Origin: Pseudomonas koreensis
GTDB taxonomy: Bacteria; Pseudomonadota; Gammaproteobacteria; Pseudomonadales; Pseudomonadaceae
NCBI RefSeq assembly: GCF_012986595.1
Contig: NZ_JAAQYM010000002.1
Span: forward strand, 248,001 to 312,000
Reading direction: 5' to 3'
DNA: 64,000 nucleotides
The notes below the pieces were generated by a model. That model was not told the DNA's origin. It saw nothing but the letters and a program-made list of their open reading frames with translations, and made no database searches. The position numbers and the translations under genes were made by a program. Positions 56,794 through 64,000 of the stretch are shown here, piece after piece (position 1 is the stretch's first letter; each line of letters begins with the position of its first letter).

Positions 56794-58449
56794 TCAATCC
56801 TGCCACAGCACCGCCTCGCTGCGCGCGCTCCATTCTTCAAACCGCGCGCCGTAGGTGTCTTCGATGACGTTGCGCTTGATCTTCAACGTCGGCGTGAGAA
56901 AACCGTTTTCCACCGCCCAACTGTCCTTGACCACCACCAGCCGGCGCAGGCGTTCATGCTTGTCGAGCACCGCGTTGACCTCTTCGAGCAATTTTTCCAG
57001 GCTCGAATGCAGACTCGCCCGCCCCTCGTCCTGATTGACCGTCGACAGCACGCACAAGCCCAGCGGCGCGCTCAGACCATCACCGACCACGCACACCTGC
57101 TCGATCCGTGAATGCACCGCCAGACGGTTTTCAATCGGCGCCGGGGCGACGTATTTGCCCTTGCTGGTCTTGAAGATTTCCTTGAGCCGCCCGGTCAGGC
57201 GCAAGCGCCCCTCGGCATCCTGTTCGCCCTTGTCGCCGGTACGCAGGAAGCCGTCCTCGGCCAGGGTCTCGGCGGTTTTCTGCGGCTCCTTGAAATAGCC
57301 GAGCATGTTCGCCTGACTGCGCACCTGCACCTCGCCCGATTCGTCGATCCGCACTTCGACCTCCGGGCACGGCTTGCCGATCCAGCCCTGTTTGTACTGG
57401 CCCGGCAGACAGATGTGCGAATAACCGCAACTCTCGGTCATGCCATAGACCTCCAGCACATCGAGGCCGAGCTTCTGATACCAACTGAGCAAGGTCTGTG
57501 GCACCGGCGCCGCGCCAGACAGGGCGACGCGCAGTGCATCAAGCCCCAACCCGGCCAACACCTTGTGCCCGACCCGCTTGCCAATCCACGGCAGACCGAG
57601 CAGGAAATCCAGGCGCTTGGCCGGGATCTTGCCGTACACGCCCATCTGGAATTTGGTCCAGATGCGCGGCACGCCGAACATCGCGGTCGGCCGCGCCCGC
57701 TGCAGATCAGTGATGAAGGTGTCGAGGCTTTCGGCAAAGAACACCGTTTGCCCGGTGTAGATCGACGCCAGTTCAACGAACATCCGTTCGGCGACATGGC
57801 ACAGCGGCAGGTATGACAGCAGCCGATCGTTCTCGTTGAGCCCGAACAACTGCGTGCCATGCGTCGTGGCAAATCCCAGATTGGCAAAGCTGTGCATCAC
57901 ACCCTTGGGCAACCCGGTGGTGCCGGAGGTGTAGATGATGGTTGCCAGTTGCTCGCCCGCCGGGCGCGGATCGTCCTGGATCGGCGAACTCTTTTGCAGG
58001 TCGTCCCAACTGAAATCGAACTCGCCCGGCGGATGCAGCGGCAGGCTGATGGTCGCCAGCCCCGGCGGAATGCCTTTGGACATCCCCGGCCAGTCATCGA
58101 GTTTGCCGATGAACGCCAGGACGCTTTCCGAGTGGGTGAGGACCTGATTCACCGAGTCTGCGGTGAGGTTGGGATACAGCGGCACCGACACGTGCCCGGC
58201 CATCCAGATCGCCAGATCGGCGATGATCCAGTGCGCGCAGTTTTTCGAGATCAGCGCGATGTGGCTGCCTTGCGGTAATTCCCGCGCGCGCAGCCAGTGC
58301 GCGGCGCAACGGGCCTGATGACCGACGTCGGCCCAGGTCACAGTCTCGACCTGCCCGCCGCCGATGGGCTGCACGAGGAAGCGCTGGCGCGGGTGCCGGG
58401 CCTCACGCTCGTAAAAAACGTCCAGCGGCAAACGGAAGGCGGCAGACAT
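56794..58449 (-). CDS. AMP-binding long-chain acyl-CoA synthetase
   Basis: ATP-dependent fatty acid:CoA ligase of 551 residues. The P-loop-like motif is IIYTSGTTGLPKGV, with later VYGMTESCG (A5), LRTGDKGEQD (A7) and LKEIFKTSKGK (A8). There is no membrane anchor. The ATG at 58449 has an AGGAGCG site. A perfect palindrome lies 41-62 bp upstream, a good place for a repressor of TetR type. Chain-length preference cannot be read from sequence. Confidence 0.92.
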   Translation of the reverse strand: MSAAFRLPLDVFYEREARHPRQRFLVQPIGGGQVETVTWADVGHQARCAAHWLRARELPQGSHIALISKNCAHWIIADLAIWMAGHVSVPLYPNLTADSVNQVLTHSESVLAFIGKLDDWPGMSKGIPPGLATISLPLHPPGEFDFSWDDLQKSSPIQDDPRPAGEQLATIIYTSGTTGLPKGVMHSFANLGFATTHGTQLFGLNENDRLLSYLPLCHVAERMFVELASIYTGQTVFFAESLDTFITDLQRARPTAMFGVPRIWTKFQMGVYGKIPAKRLDFLLGLPWIGKRVGHKVLAGLGLDALRVALSGAAPVPQTLLSWYQKLGLDVLEVYGMTESCGYSHICLPGQYKQGWIGKPCPEVEVRIDESGEVQVRSQANMLGYFKEPQKTAETLAEDGFLRTGDKGEQDAEGRLRLTGRLKEIFKTSKGKYVAPAPIENRLAVHSRIEQVCVVGDGLSAPLGLCVLSTVNQDEGRASLHSSLEKLLEEVNAVLDKHERLRRLVVVKDSWAVENGFLTPTLKIKRNVIEDTYGARFEEWSARSEAVLWQD

Positions 58450-58489
58450 GCGACTCGCTCCTGTTTTTTTGGTCTGGAGCAAGCGTAGT

Positions 58490-58511
58490 CAACCAAGCAA
58501 GTGCTTGGTTG
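58490..58511. promoter_or_regulatory. Perfect 22-bp palindrome, candidate TetR-type operator
   Basis: Arms CAACCAAGCA and TGCTTGGTTG around AG, directly upstream of the acyl-CoA synthetase. CAAG...CTTG palindromes of this size are common operators of TetR-family regulators of acyl-CoA metabolism (family knowledge). No regulator gene is adjacent. Confidence 0.6.
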
Positions 58512-58530
58512 GATTTTTTACCAAAAGAAA

Positions 58531-58615
58531 CAAGATCAAAAGATCGCAGCCTCCGGCAGCTCCTACAAGAAAGCGCTCCAATGTAGGAGCTGCCGGAGGC
58601 TGCGATCTTTTGCTT
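58531..58615. repeat. REP pair (GCGATCTTTT type)
   Basis: Inverted pair with arms AAAAGATCGCAGCCTCCGGC and its complement, abutting the sixA stop codon. Confidence 0.88.
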
Positions 58616-59068
58616 TTATGGATGCTTGAGGCTGTTAAGCGTCATCGAGCCGATCAACAGCTCGGGGCTTTCCAGCTCGGCCAGACCCGCGGTGCCAACC
58701 TGCTCCGGCGGATACCCGGCGCCATGCTGCAGATAGCTCAGCAGATTGCCCACCAGCGGGTTGTGGCTGACCAGCAGCACATTGCTCACCGACACCAGTT
58801 GATCGGTGACCTTGTCCGGATCGGTCTCGGGCGTCAGCCATTCGACGGTGCGAATTTCCGGCTCGAACCCCAACGCCTCGCGGACAATCTGCGCGGTCTG
58901 CTGCGCTCGCAGATAAGGGCTGGCGTAGATCGCCGTCAGCGGCTGCCCGATCAACCGGGCCGCACTGCTCAGGGCTTCCTGACGGCCATGCTCGGTCAAC
59001 TCGCGCTCGGAGTCCGGGCACGAGCCATAAGGCACCGCCTCACCGTGACGCAATACCCAGAGTTTCAT
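58616..59068 (-). CDS. sixA: Phosphohistidine phosphatase SixA
   Basis: Histidine-phosphatase-superfamily protein of 150 residues with the RHGEA motif (His8), Arg-rich substrate pocket and second His in VSHNPLVG. SixA removes phosphate from histidine phosphotransfer proteins such as ArcB or NPr. The start overlaps the DUF4389 gene by 4 bp in the conserved gpsA-DUF4389-sixA order. Confidence 0.92.
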   Translation of the reverse strand: MKLWVLRHGEAVPYGSCPDSERELTEHGRQEALSSAARLIGQPLTAIYASPYLRAQQTAQIVREALGFEPEIRTVEWLTPETDPDKVTDQLVSVSNVLLVSHNPLVGNLLSYLQHGAGYPPEQVGTAGLAELESPELLIGSMTLNSLKHP

Positions 59069-59412
59069 AGCTTGGGTTCCTCATCCCGGGCCGGATGCGG
59101 GGCTGGCGGCACGGCGTGCGGCGCTTCGCCTTCCGGCGCGCGCGGGGTTGGCCAATCGGCGAACGGCCACGGTTTCTGGTCGCTGTGAAAGCTGCCGAAG
59201 CGGCCGATCTGCGCCAGGAACTGGCTCAGGCTGTCGCCGAAATTCATCAGGCTGGCGCTCGGGGCGCCGTAAATCAAACGATAGATCAGTTGCACCAGCA
59301 CCACCGCGCCGAGGATGAACTGTGCCACTTGCCAGACCAGCACGTAGACGATCATCCACAGCACCCGCAGGAGAATGGATTCGTACTTGGCTTCGGTTTT
59401 CGGTTCGTTCAT
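59065..59412 (-). CDS. DUF4389 domain-containing membrane protein
   Basis: Small membrane protein of 115 residues with two adjacent hydrophobic helices (about 12-50), then a cytoplasmic Pro-rich tail. The family is of unknown function and usually lies between gpsA and sixA. Confidence 0.88.
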   Translation of the reverse strand: MNEPKTEAKYESILLRVLWMIVYVLVWQVAQFILGAVVLVQLIYRLIYGAPSASLMNFGDSLSQFLAQIGRFGSFHSDQKPWPFADWPTPRAPEGEAPHAVPPAPHPARDEEPKL

Positions 59413-59430
59413 GGCTCGCTTCCCGTTGAA

Positions 59431-60456
59431 TCAGTTGAAACCACTGGTGGAAATAAAGTCGACGTCGGTTTTCGGCTCGGCCCGCATCAGTAGACCGATC
59501 ACCTGCTCCAGCGTGCGTCCTTCAAACAGAATCGCGTGCAGCCCGGCGACCAGCGGCATGTACACGCCAACCTCCTGGGACTTGGCCTTGAGCACCTTCA
59601 GGGTGTTCACGCCTTCGGCGACTTCGCCCAGACGCGAAACCGCTTCGTCGAGGCTCAAGCCCTGACCGAGGGCAAATCCCACTTGGTAGTTGCGGCTCTT
59701 GGGTGACGAGCACGTCACGATCAAGTCGCCGACCCCGGCCAGACCGAGAAAAGTCATGGGGTTGGCACCCTGATTCACCGCAAACCGGGTCATCTCGGCC
59801 AAGGCACGGGTGATCAACATGCTCTTGGTGTTCTCGCCCATCTCCAGCGCCACCGCCATGCCGGCGATGATCGCGTAAACGTTTTTCAGCGCCCCGCCCA
59901 GCTCGACACCGAAGCGGTCGGCACTGGCGTAAACGCGGAAGGTGCGACCGTGCAGCGCAGCCTGCACCTGTTTGCACAGGTCTTCGTCTTCGCTGGCGAC
60001 CACCGTGGCGGTCAGCGCATGTTCAGCGATCTCCCGCGCCAGGTTCGGCCCGGACAACACGCCGATGCGTGCCTGCGGGGCGATCTCTTCGAGGATCTGG
60101 CTCATCAGTTTGAAGGTGTGGGCTTCGATGCCCTTGGTCAAACTGACCAGCATCTTGCCGCTCAGGCGCTCGGCCTGGGCGGCCAGCACCGTGCGCAGGG
60201 CACTCGAGGGCAGCGCGACGAAGCACAGCTCGCAGGCGTCGAGGGTGGCCTGCAGGTCGGTGACGGCGGTCACTCCCGGCAGAATCTTGATGCCCTTGAG
60301 GTAACGCGGGTTCTCGCGATTGACCCGGATGGCCTCGGCCTGCTCGGGGTCACGCATCCACTGCCGGACTTGATGGCCGTTCTCGGCCAAAAGATTGGCC
60401 ACGGCGGTACCAAAACTTCCGCCTCCCAGGACCGCAATCGGGCGCTGTTCAGTCAT
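59431..60456 (-). CDS. gpsA: Glycerol-3-phosphate dehydrogenase [NAD(P)+]
   Basis: Reduces dihydroxyacetone phosphate to sn-glycerol-3-phosphate for phospholipid synthesis. The 341-residue protein has the Rossmann motif [29 protein letters not shown] and the GALKNVYAI catalytic-Lys segment. The ATG at 60456 gives [12 protein letters not shown]; an upstream reading is not conserved. It heads the gpsA-DUF4389-sixA unit. Confidence 0.96.
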   Translation of the reverse strand: MTEQRPIAVLGGGSFGTAVANLLAENGHQVRQWMRDPEQAEAIRVNRENPRYLKGIKILPGVTAVTDLQATLDACELCFVALPSSALRTVLAAQAERLSGKMLVSLTKGIEAHTFKLMSQILEEIAPQARIGVLSGPNLAREIAEHALTATVVASEDEDLCKQVQAALHGRTFRVYASADRFGVELGGALKNVYAIIAGMAVALEMGENTKSMLITRALAEMTRFAVNQGANPMTFLGLAGVGDLIVTCSSPKSRNYQVGFALGQGLSLDEAVSRLGEVAEGVNTLKVLKAKSQEVGVYMPLVAGLHAILFEGRTLEQVIGLLMRAEPKTDVDFISTSGFN

Positions 60457-60652
60457 ATGCAATCCGTTAATCCATACCAGTGGCGATGCCGGCATTATAC
60501 GGGGCGACCGGGTCGCGGCCAGCCCCTGCGTCAATTACCGGCACTTGTAGGAAGAAGACCAAGAAAACCGAGGAAAATGCCCGCATCGTGACTGGAAAAG
60601 TCGCTGCCCTCGGTTAACATGCGCGCCAATTCTCTGTGATCAAGGCTGCGTC

Positions 60653-62776
60653 GTGTCTTTTGGCTCTCCCCCCTCGCGTTCATCCTTGTTGCTGGCGCTG
60701 CTGATCAGCCCGGCATTGCAGGCGGACGACCTGTTTGTCGACAGCGAAACGCTGCCGCAGGTGCTGACGGCCACGCGCCTGAAACAAACACCGGCGGAAG
60801 TGCCGGGGAGCATGACCGTACTCGACAGTGAATTGATCAACGCCAGCGGCGCCCGCGACATCAGCGAACTGCTGCGCCTGGTGCCGGGGATGATGGTGGG
60901 CAACATCAGCGGCAATCAGGCTGCGGTCAACTATCACGGGACCAACGCCAGTGAAGCACGGCGCATGCAGGTGCTGATCGATGGCCGCTCGGTGTACCGC
61001 GCGGGTCTGGCCACGGTGGACTGGAGCGATATTCCGGTGGCCATGGAAGACATCGAGCGCATCGAGGTTTTCCGTGGGCCGAACACGGTCAGCTACGGCG
61101 CCAACGCGCTGATGGCGGTGGTCAACATCATCACCCGCAACCCGGCGGACAGCCACGGCACGCGCCTGAAGTACACCCGTGGCCAACGCGGTATCAACGA
61201 TTTCTATGCCAGCCAGGGCACCGGTTGGAATGGCGGCGATCTGCGCCTGTCGCTGTCCGGCCAGGAAGACGATGGTTTCGACCACGACCGCAGCGGCGCC
61301 GATTACCGTGACAGCCGCCGCTTGAACCGCTTCAGCCTCGCCGTCAGCCAGACCTTGAGCGACAACCAGAGCCTCGACTGGCAGATCAACGCGAAGGACG
61401 GCAGCAACCAGCGGCCTTACACCTACCGCCCGGTGTTCTCGGGGATTACCGCTGCCGGGAACAATTCCGACGTGGTCGCCAAGGATTATGCCGGTTCGGT
61501 GCGCTGGAACCTCGACATCAATCCGCAACACAGCCTCTATATACAAGGCTCGGCCCAACATTGGGATCGCCAACAGGTGTGGCGCGCCTGTGATGCCGAA
61601 GTGTCGTTCAGCCCACAACTGACGCAGCTGTGGCAGCTCAACCCGAACTACACCGAACGCTTGGCGCGCAACATCACCCGTTTCACCGGACCCGGCCCGG
61701 AGGCTGGCACGCCGCAGGAGATGGCCCTGGCCAATCAAGTGCTGGATCAGTGGCGCAACGGTGCCAGCCAGACCCTGTGTGGCGACATCGACCAGAGCGC
61801 CCGCGAATCGCGCTACGACCTCGAATTGCAGGACACCCTCAGCCTGTCCGACAGTCTGCGACTGGTCAGCGGCATGAACTATCGTTACGACCGGGCGGAT
61901 TCCGAAACCTACTTCAACGGCACGCTGGACGACACCACCTGGCGTGCGTTCGGCCAACTGGAGTGGCGCGCCAGTGAACACTGGCTGCTGCAGGGTGGCG
62001 CCATGTTCGAAAACACCCAATTGATCGGCAGCTCGCTGACGCCGCGCTTCGCGGTCAACTACCTGATCAACCCGCGCCACGGCCTGCGCGCGGTGTACTC
62101 GGAGGCGATCCGCTCGCCGGACATGTTCGAGAACAACGTCAACTGGAGCTATCAGGTGAGTAACCTGCGGCCCTCGGCCTACGGTCAGTCCTCGGCCCGT
62201 TACTTCGTCAAGACCCGCGGCCCGGGCAATCTCGACCAGGAACACATGCGCTCGCGCGAGCTGGGCTACAACGGCTATTTCGCCGAGCTGGGCCTGGCGG
62301 TCGATGTGAAGCTGTTTTACGACGAGATCACCGGGATGATCAGCGAGCCGCTGCGCAACAACCAATACATCGCCAGCAACGCCAACAGCTCACGCTTTCG
62401 CGGCACTGAAACCCAGCTCGACTGGCGCCTGAGCACGATCGATCGCCTGCGCTTCACTTACGCCTTCGTCGACGCCGAGGCGAGCAATCCGCTGGATCAG
62501 CAATTCACCTCGCGCAACAGCGGCTCCGCCGGTTGGCTGCGCGACTGGGGCCACGGCTGGAACAGCGCCCTGTTCTATTACGGCGACAACGCACTCAACG
62601 GCTACCGCTTCGAACGGGTCGACACGCGCATCGCCAAACGCATTCCCTTGGGCAAAGCTCAGTTGCAACTGGCCGGCGTGCTGCAACAGCGCCTCGACAA
62701 CGAGCCGACCACCTTCGTCGACAACAATTACGACGAACGCCGAGTGATGTATTTCAGCGCCGAGCTGGAGTTCTAG
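60653..62776 (+). CDS. TonB-dependent outer-membrane receptor
   Basis: Outer-membrane receptor of 707 residues. It has a signal peptide (to about residue 23), a plug domain (LTATRLKQTPAEVPGSMTV through VNIITRNPAD) and a 22-strand-type barrel ending in ELEF, the usual terminal Phe. There is no N-terminal STN signalling domain and no clear Fur box upstream, so iron regulation is not indicated. The GTG start has an AAGG site. It is followed by a periplasmic-binding-type gene and a membrane sensor. Ligand unknown. Confidence 0.92.
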   Translation: MSFGSPPSRSSLLLALLISPALQADDLFVDSETLPQVLTATRLKQTPAEVPGSMTVLDSELINASGARDISELLRLVPGMMVGNISGNQAAVNYHGTNASEARRMQVLIDGRSVYRAGLATVDWSDIPVAMEDIERIEVFRGPNTVSYGANALMAVVNIITRNPADSHGTRLKYTRGQRGINDFYASQGTGWNGGDLRLSLSGQEDDGFDHDRSGADYRDSRRLNRFSLAVSQTLSDNQSLDWQINAKDGSNQRPYTYRPVFSGITAAGNNSDVVAKDYAGSVRWNLDINPQHSLYIQGSAQHWDRQQVWRACDAEVSFSPQLTQLWQLNPNYTERLARNITRFTGPGPEAGTPQEMALANQVLDQWRNGASQTLCGDIDQSARESRYDLELQDTLSLSDSLRLVSGMNYRYDRADSETYFNGTLDDTTWRAFGQLEWRASEHWLLQGGAMFENTQLIGSSLTPRFAVNYLINPRHGLRAVYSEAIRSPDMFENNVNWSYQVSNLRPSAYGQSSARYFVKTRGPGNLDQEHMRSRELGYNGYFAELGLAVDVKLFYDEITGMISEPLRNNQYIASNANSSRFRGTETQLDWRLSTIDRLRFTYAFVDAEASNPLDQQFTSRNSGSAGWLRDWGHGWNSALFYYGDNALNGYRFERVDTRIAKRIPLGKAQLQLAGVLQQRLDNEPTTFVDNNYDERRVMYFSAELEF

Positions 62777-62777
62777 G

Positions 62778-63710
62778 GTGCGCTGCGGCACGGCAAACAA
62801 GACGCCAACCCTTGGCCACTGGCTGGCCGGTGCCTGTCTGTTTTTGACCGCGTGGCTGCACGGCGTGGCGGTGCAAGCCGCCGATATTCTGTTGACCGGC
62901 GCTGAAGACAGTCCCGGTGTGCAGGCCTTCGTCCAGGCCCTGAGTGAGTTGCGCCCCACCGACAGCGTGCGCTTCCAACCGCTGGCCAGCCTGCCTTCGC
63001 CGGGCAAGTTGCCGGGCAACCTGCGGATGATTCTGCTCGACCTGCCAAGCCTCGACTGGCGCCTGCAAGAACCCCAGGGACCGGCGACGCTGGTATTGCG
63101 CATCAGCCGCCTGCAGGCCCGGCAACGTCTGGGTGGCACACAACCGGCGCACTTGAGTCTGCTGTGGAGCGATCCACCGCTGGGACGGCAACTGCAATTG
63201 ATTCAGCGGATTCTGCCGCAGGCGCGGCGAGTGGGGGTGCTGTTCGATCAACACAGCGAATTCCTGCTCAAGGAGCTGCAACTGGCTGCCGCGCCGTTGC
63301 ACCTGCAAATCGTCAGTCAACGCTGGGACAACACCCAGGACAGCCGCCCGTTGCAGACAGTCCTGAAAAACAGTGACGTGTTGCTGGGCCTTGACGACCC
63401 CGACCTGTACAACCCGAAAACCGCGAAGAACCTGCTGCTCAGCAGTTACTCAAGGCAAATCGCACTGGTCGGGCCCAACGCGGCATTTGTCCGTGCCGGC
63501 AGCCTGGCCAGCACGTACAGCGATCAGTCCGATTGGCTGACCATCCTCGACCAATTGCTTGACCGCCCGCCGGCCACCTGGCCGCGAACGCTCTATCCCG
63601 AGCGCTTTAAAGTTTCAAGTAATGCGCAGGTCGCTCGTTCCCTGGGTATCGAGCCAATCGATGAAGCATCTGTTGCCCGCCAGTTGGCTGAAGGAGAAAG
63701 CCACCCATGA
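62778..63710 (+). CDS. ABC transporter substrate-binding-like protein
   Basis: Exported protein of 310 residues with a signal peptide (about 1-35, ending VQAAD) and the two-lobe ABC substrate-binding pattern of the PF04392-like group (RVGVLFDQHSEFLLKELQ, LLGLDDPDLYN, ALVGPNAAFVRAGSLASTYSD). No permease or ATPase gene is present, so it may deliver a signal to the neighbouring sensor rather than support transport (inference). The GTG start is one base after the receptor stop, with GGAG upstream. Confidence 0.87.
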   Translation: MRCGTANKTPTLGHWLAGACLFLTAWLHGVAVQAADILLTGAEDSPGVQAFVQALSELRPTDSVRFQPLASLPSPGKLPGNLRMILLDLPSLDWRLQEPQGPATLVLRISRLQARQRLGGTQPAHLSLLWSDPPLGRQLQLIQRILPQARRVGVLFDQHSEFLLKELQLAAAPLHLQIVSQRWDNTQDSRPLQTVLKNSDVLLGLDDPDLYNPKTAKNLLLSSYSRQIALVGPNAAFVRAGSLASTYSDQSDWLTILDQLLDRPPATWPRTLYPERFKVSSNAQVARSLGIEPIDEASVARQLAEGESHP

Positions 63711-64000
63711 ATCTGCGTCGCCGCTGGGACATCAATACCCGCACGCAATTGATCAGCCTGGGCCCTGCACTGCTGCTCACGCTGTTGCTGATCAGTTTCT
63801 TTACCTTCGTGCGGATCCAGGATTTGCGCCAGGAGCTCAATCACACCGGGCAACTGATCGCCAATCAACTGGCCCCGGCCACCGAGTACGGGGTGATTTC
63901 CGGCAACAATGAAGTGCTGGAAAGCCTGCTCAAAGCGACCCTGGCCACACCGAACGTGCGTTTTCTCGAGGTGCAGGACAGCGCCAACCGGATCCTGGCC
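63707..64000 (+). CDS. Membrane sensor protein (partial, N-terminus only)
   Basis: The first 98 residues are present: a basic N-terminus, a membrane helix at about 17-37, then a periplasmic region (HTGQLIANQLAPATEYGVISG...) that resembles the small sensor domains of GacS-type hybrid kinases and CHASE8-type diguanylate cyclases. The output domain lies beyond the window. The ATG overlaps the stop of the binding-protein gene (ATGA), so the two are co-expressed. Confidence 0.8.
   Translation, partial: MNLRRRWDINTRTQLISLGPALLLTLLLISFFTFVRIQDLRQELNHTGQLIANQLAPATEYGVISGNNEVLESLLKATLATPNVRFLEVQDSANRILA

Noticed and set aside
60680..62365. Antisense 561-codon frame within the TonB-dependent receptor gene
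   Set aside because: Fully contained in a receptor gene with clear plug and barrel motifs; the product has no recognisable domain.

Overview
This window is a high-GC chromosomal segment of a Pseudomonas, most likely of the P. fluorescens group. The evidence is the gene order (acpP-fabF-pabC-mltG-tmk; murB/LMW-PTP/kdsB/Trm112/lpxK/exbD/exbB/comEC; pyrF near a two-component system; gpsA-DUF4389-sixA), the protein sequences, and many REP/REPIN palindromes of at least three sequence types. No insertion sequence, prophage, integrase, rRNA or CRISPR array was seen. The window starts inside tmk and ends inside a membrane sensor gene.

Region 1 (1-11.3 kb) is core metabolism, nearly all on the minus strand. 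It runs from rpmF and yceD through plsX, fabD, fabG, acpP and fabF to pabC, mltG and tmk, so it covers fatty-acid initiation and elongation, a folate step, a peptidoglycan terminase and thymidylate kinase. fabH is not in the cluster. A perfect-consensus sigma70 promoter sits so close to the yceD ATG that the transcript should be leaderless. On the other side of maf lie sppA, an HAD phosphatase and rluC. The RNase E gene (rne) follows behind a roughly 640-nt leader with its own good promoter.

Region 2 (15.3-31 kb) holds a molybdo-hydroxylase cassette: an iorA-like 2Fe-2S subunit, an iorB-like Tat-exported subunit, xdhC and a mocA-like cytidylyltransferase. A cell-envelope block follows (murB, low-MW phosphatase, kdsB, Trm112-like, lpxK, exbD, exbB, comEC). 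After that come DUF2062, a YadGH-type ABC exporter, a glutathione transferase and a transglutaminase-like protein.

Region 3 (31-42 kb) holds fadE, a PA2817-family protein, and a compact unit with its own regulator: lysR / alaX / Fe(II)-2OG oxygenase / LysE exporter. The lysR-alaX gap carries a perfect dyad and a terminator closes the unit. I read it as a possible amino-acid modification, tRNA-editing and export system; it is my strongest candidate for something undescribed. A secreted M20 peptidase follows. Next are three tandem tRNA-Gly(GCC)/tRNA-Glu(TTC) pairs read from one strong promoter, and a conserved membrane-anchored protein.

Region 4 (42-64 kb) holds a chemoreceptor, a MocR-type regulator, two oxidoreductases, pyrF, a two-component system whose kinase has a Pro/His-rich periplasmic loop, and a six-EF-hand protein. 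An AI-2E-type permease, a DUF4892 protein, two alpha/beta hydrolases, a hotdog thioesterase and an acyl-CoA synthetase follow; the last has a perfect 22-bp palindrome upstream. sixA, DUF4389 and gpsA come next, then a final unit of a TonB-dependent receptor, a periplasmic binding protein and a membrane sensor.

Two copies of a roughly 300-bp dispersed repeat (about 41.7 and 52.2 kb) lie in the same orientation in gaps between convergent genes. Each is preceded by tandem 69-72-bp REP-bearing units.
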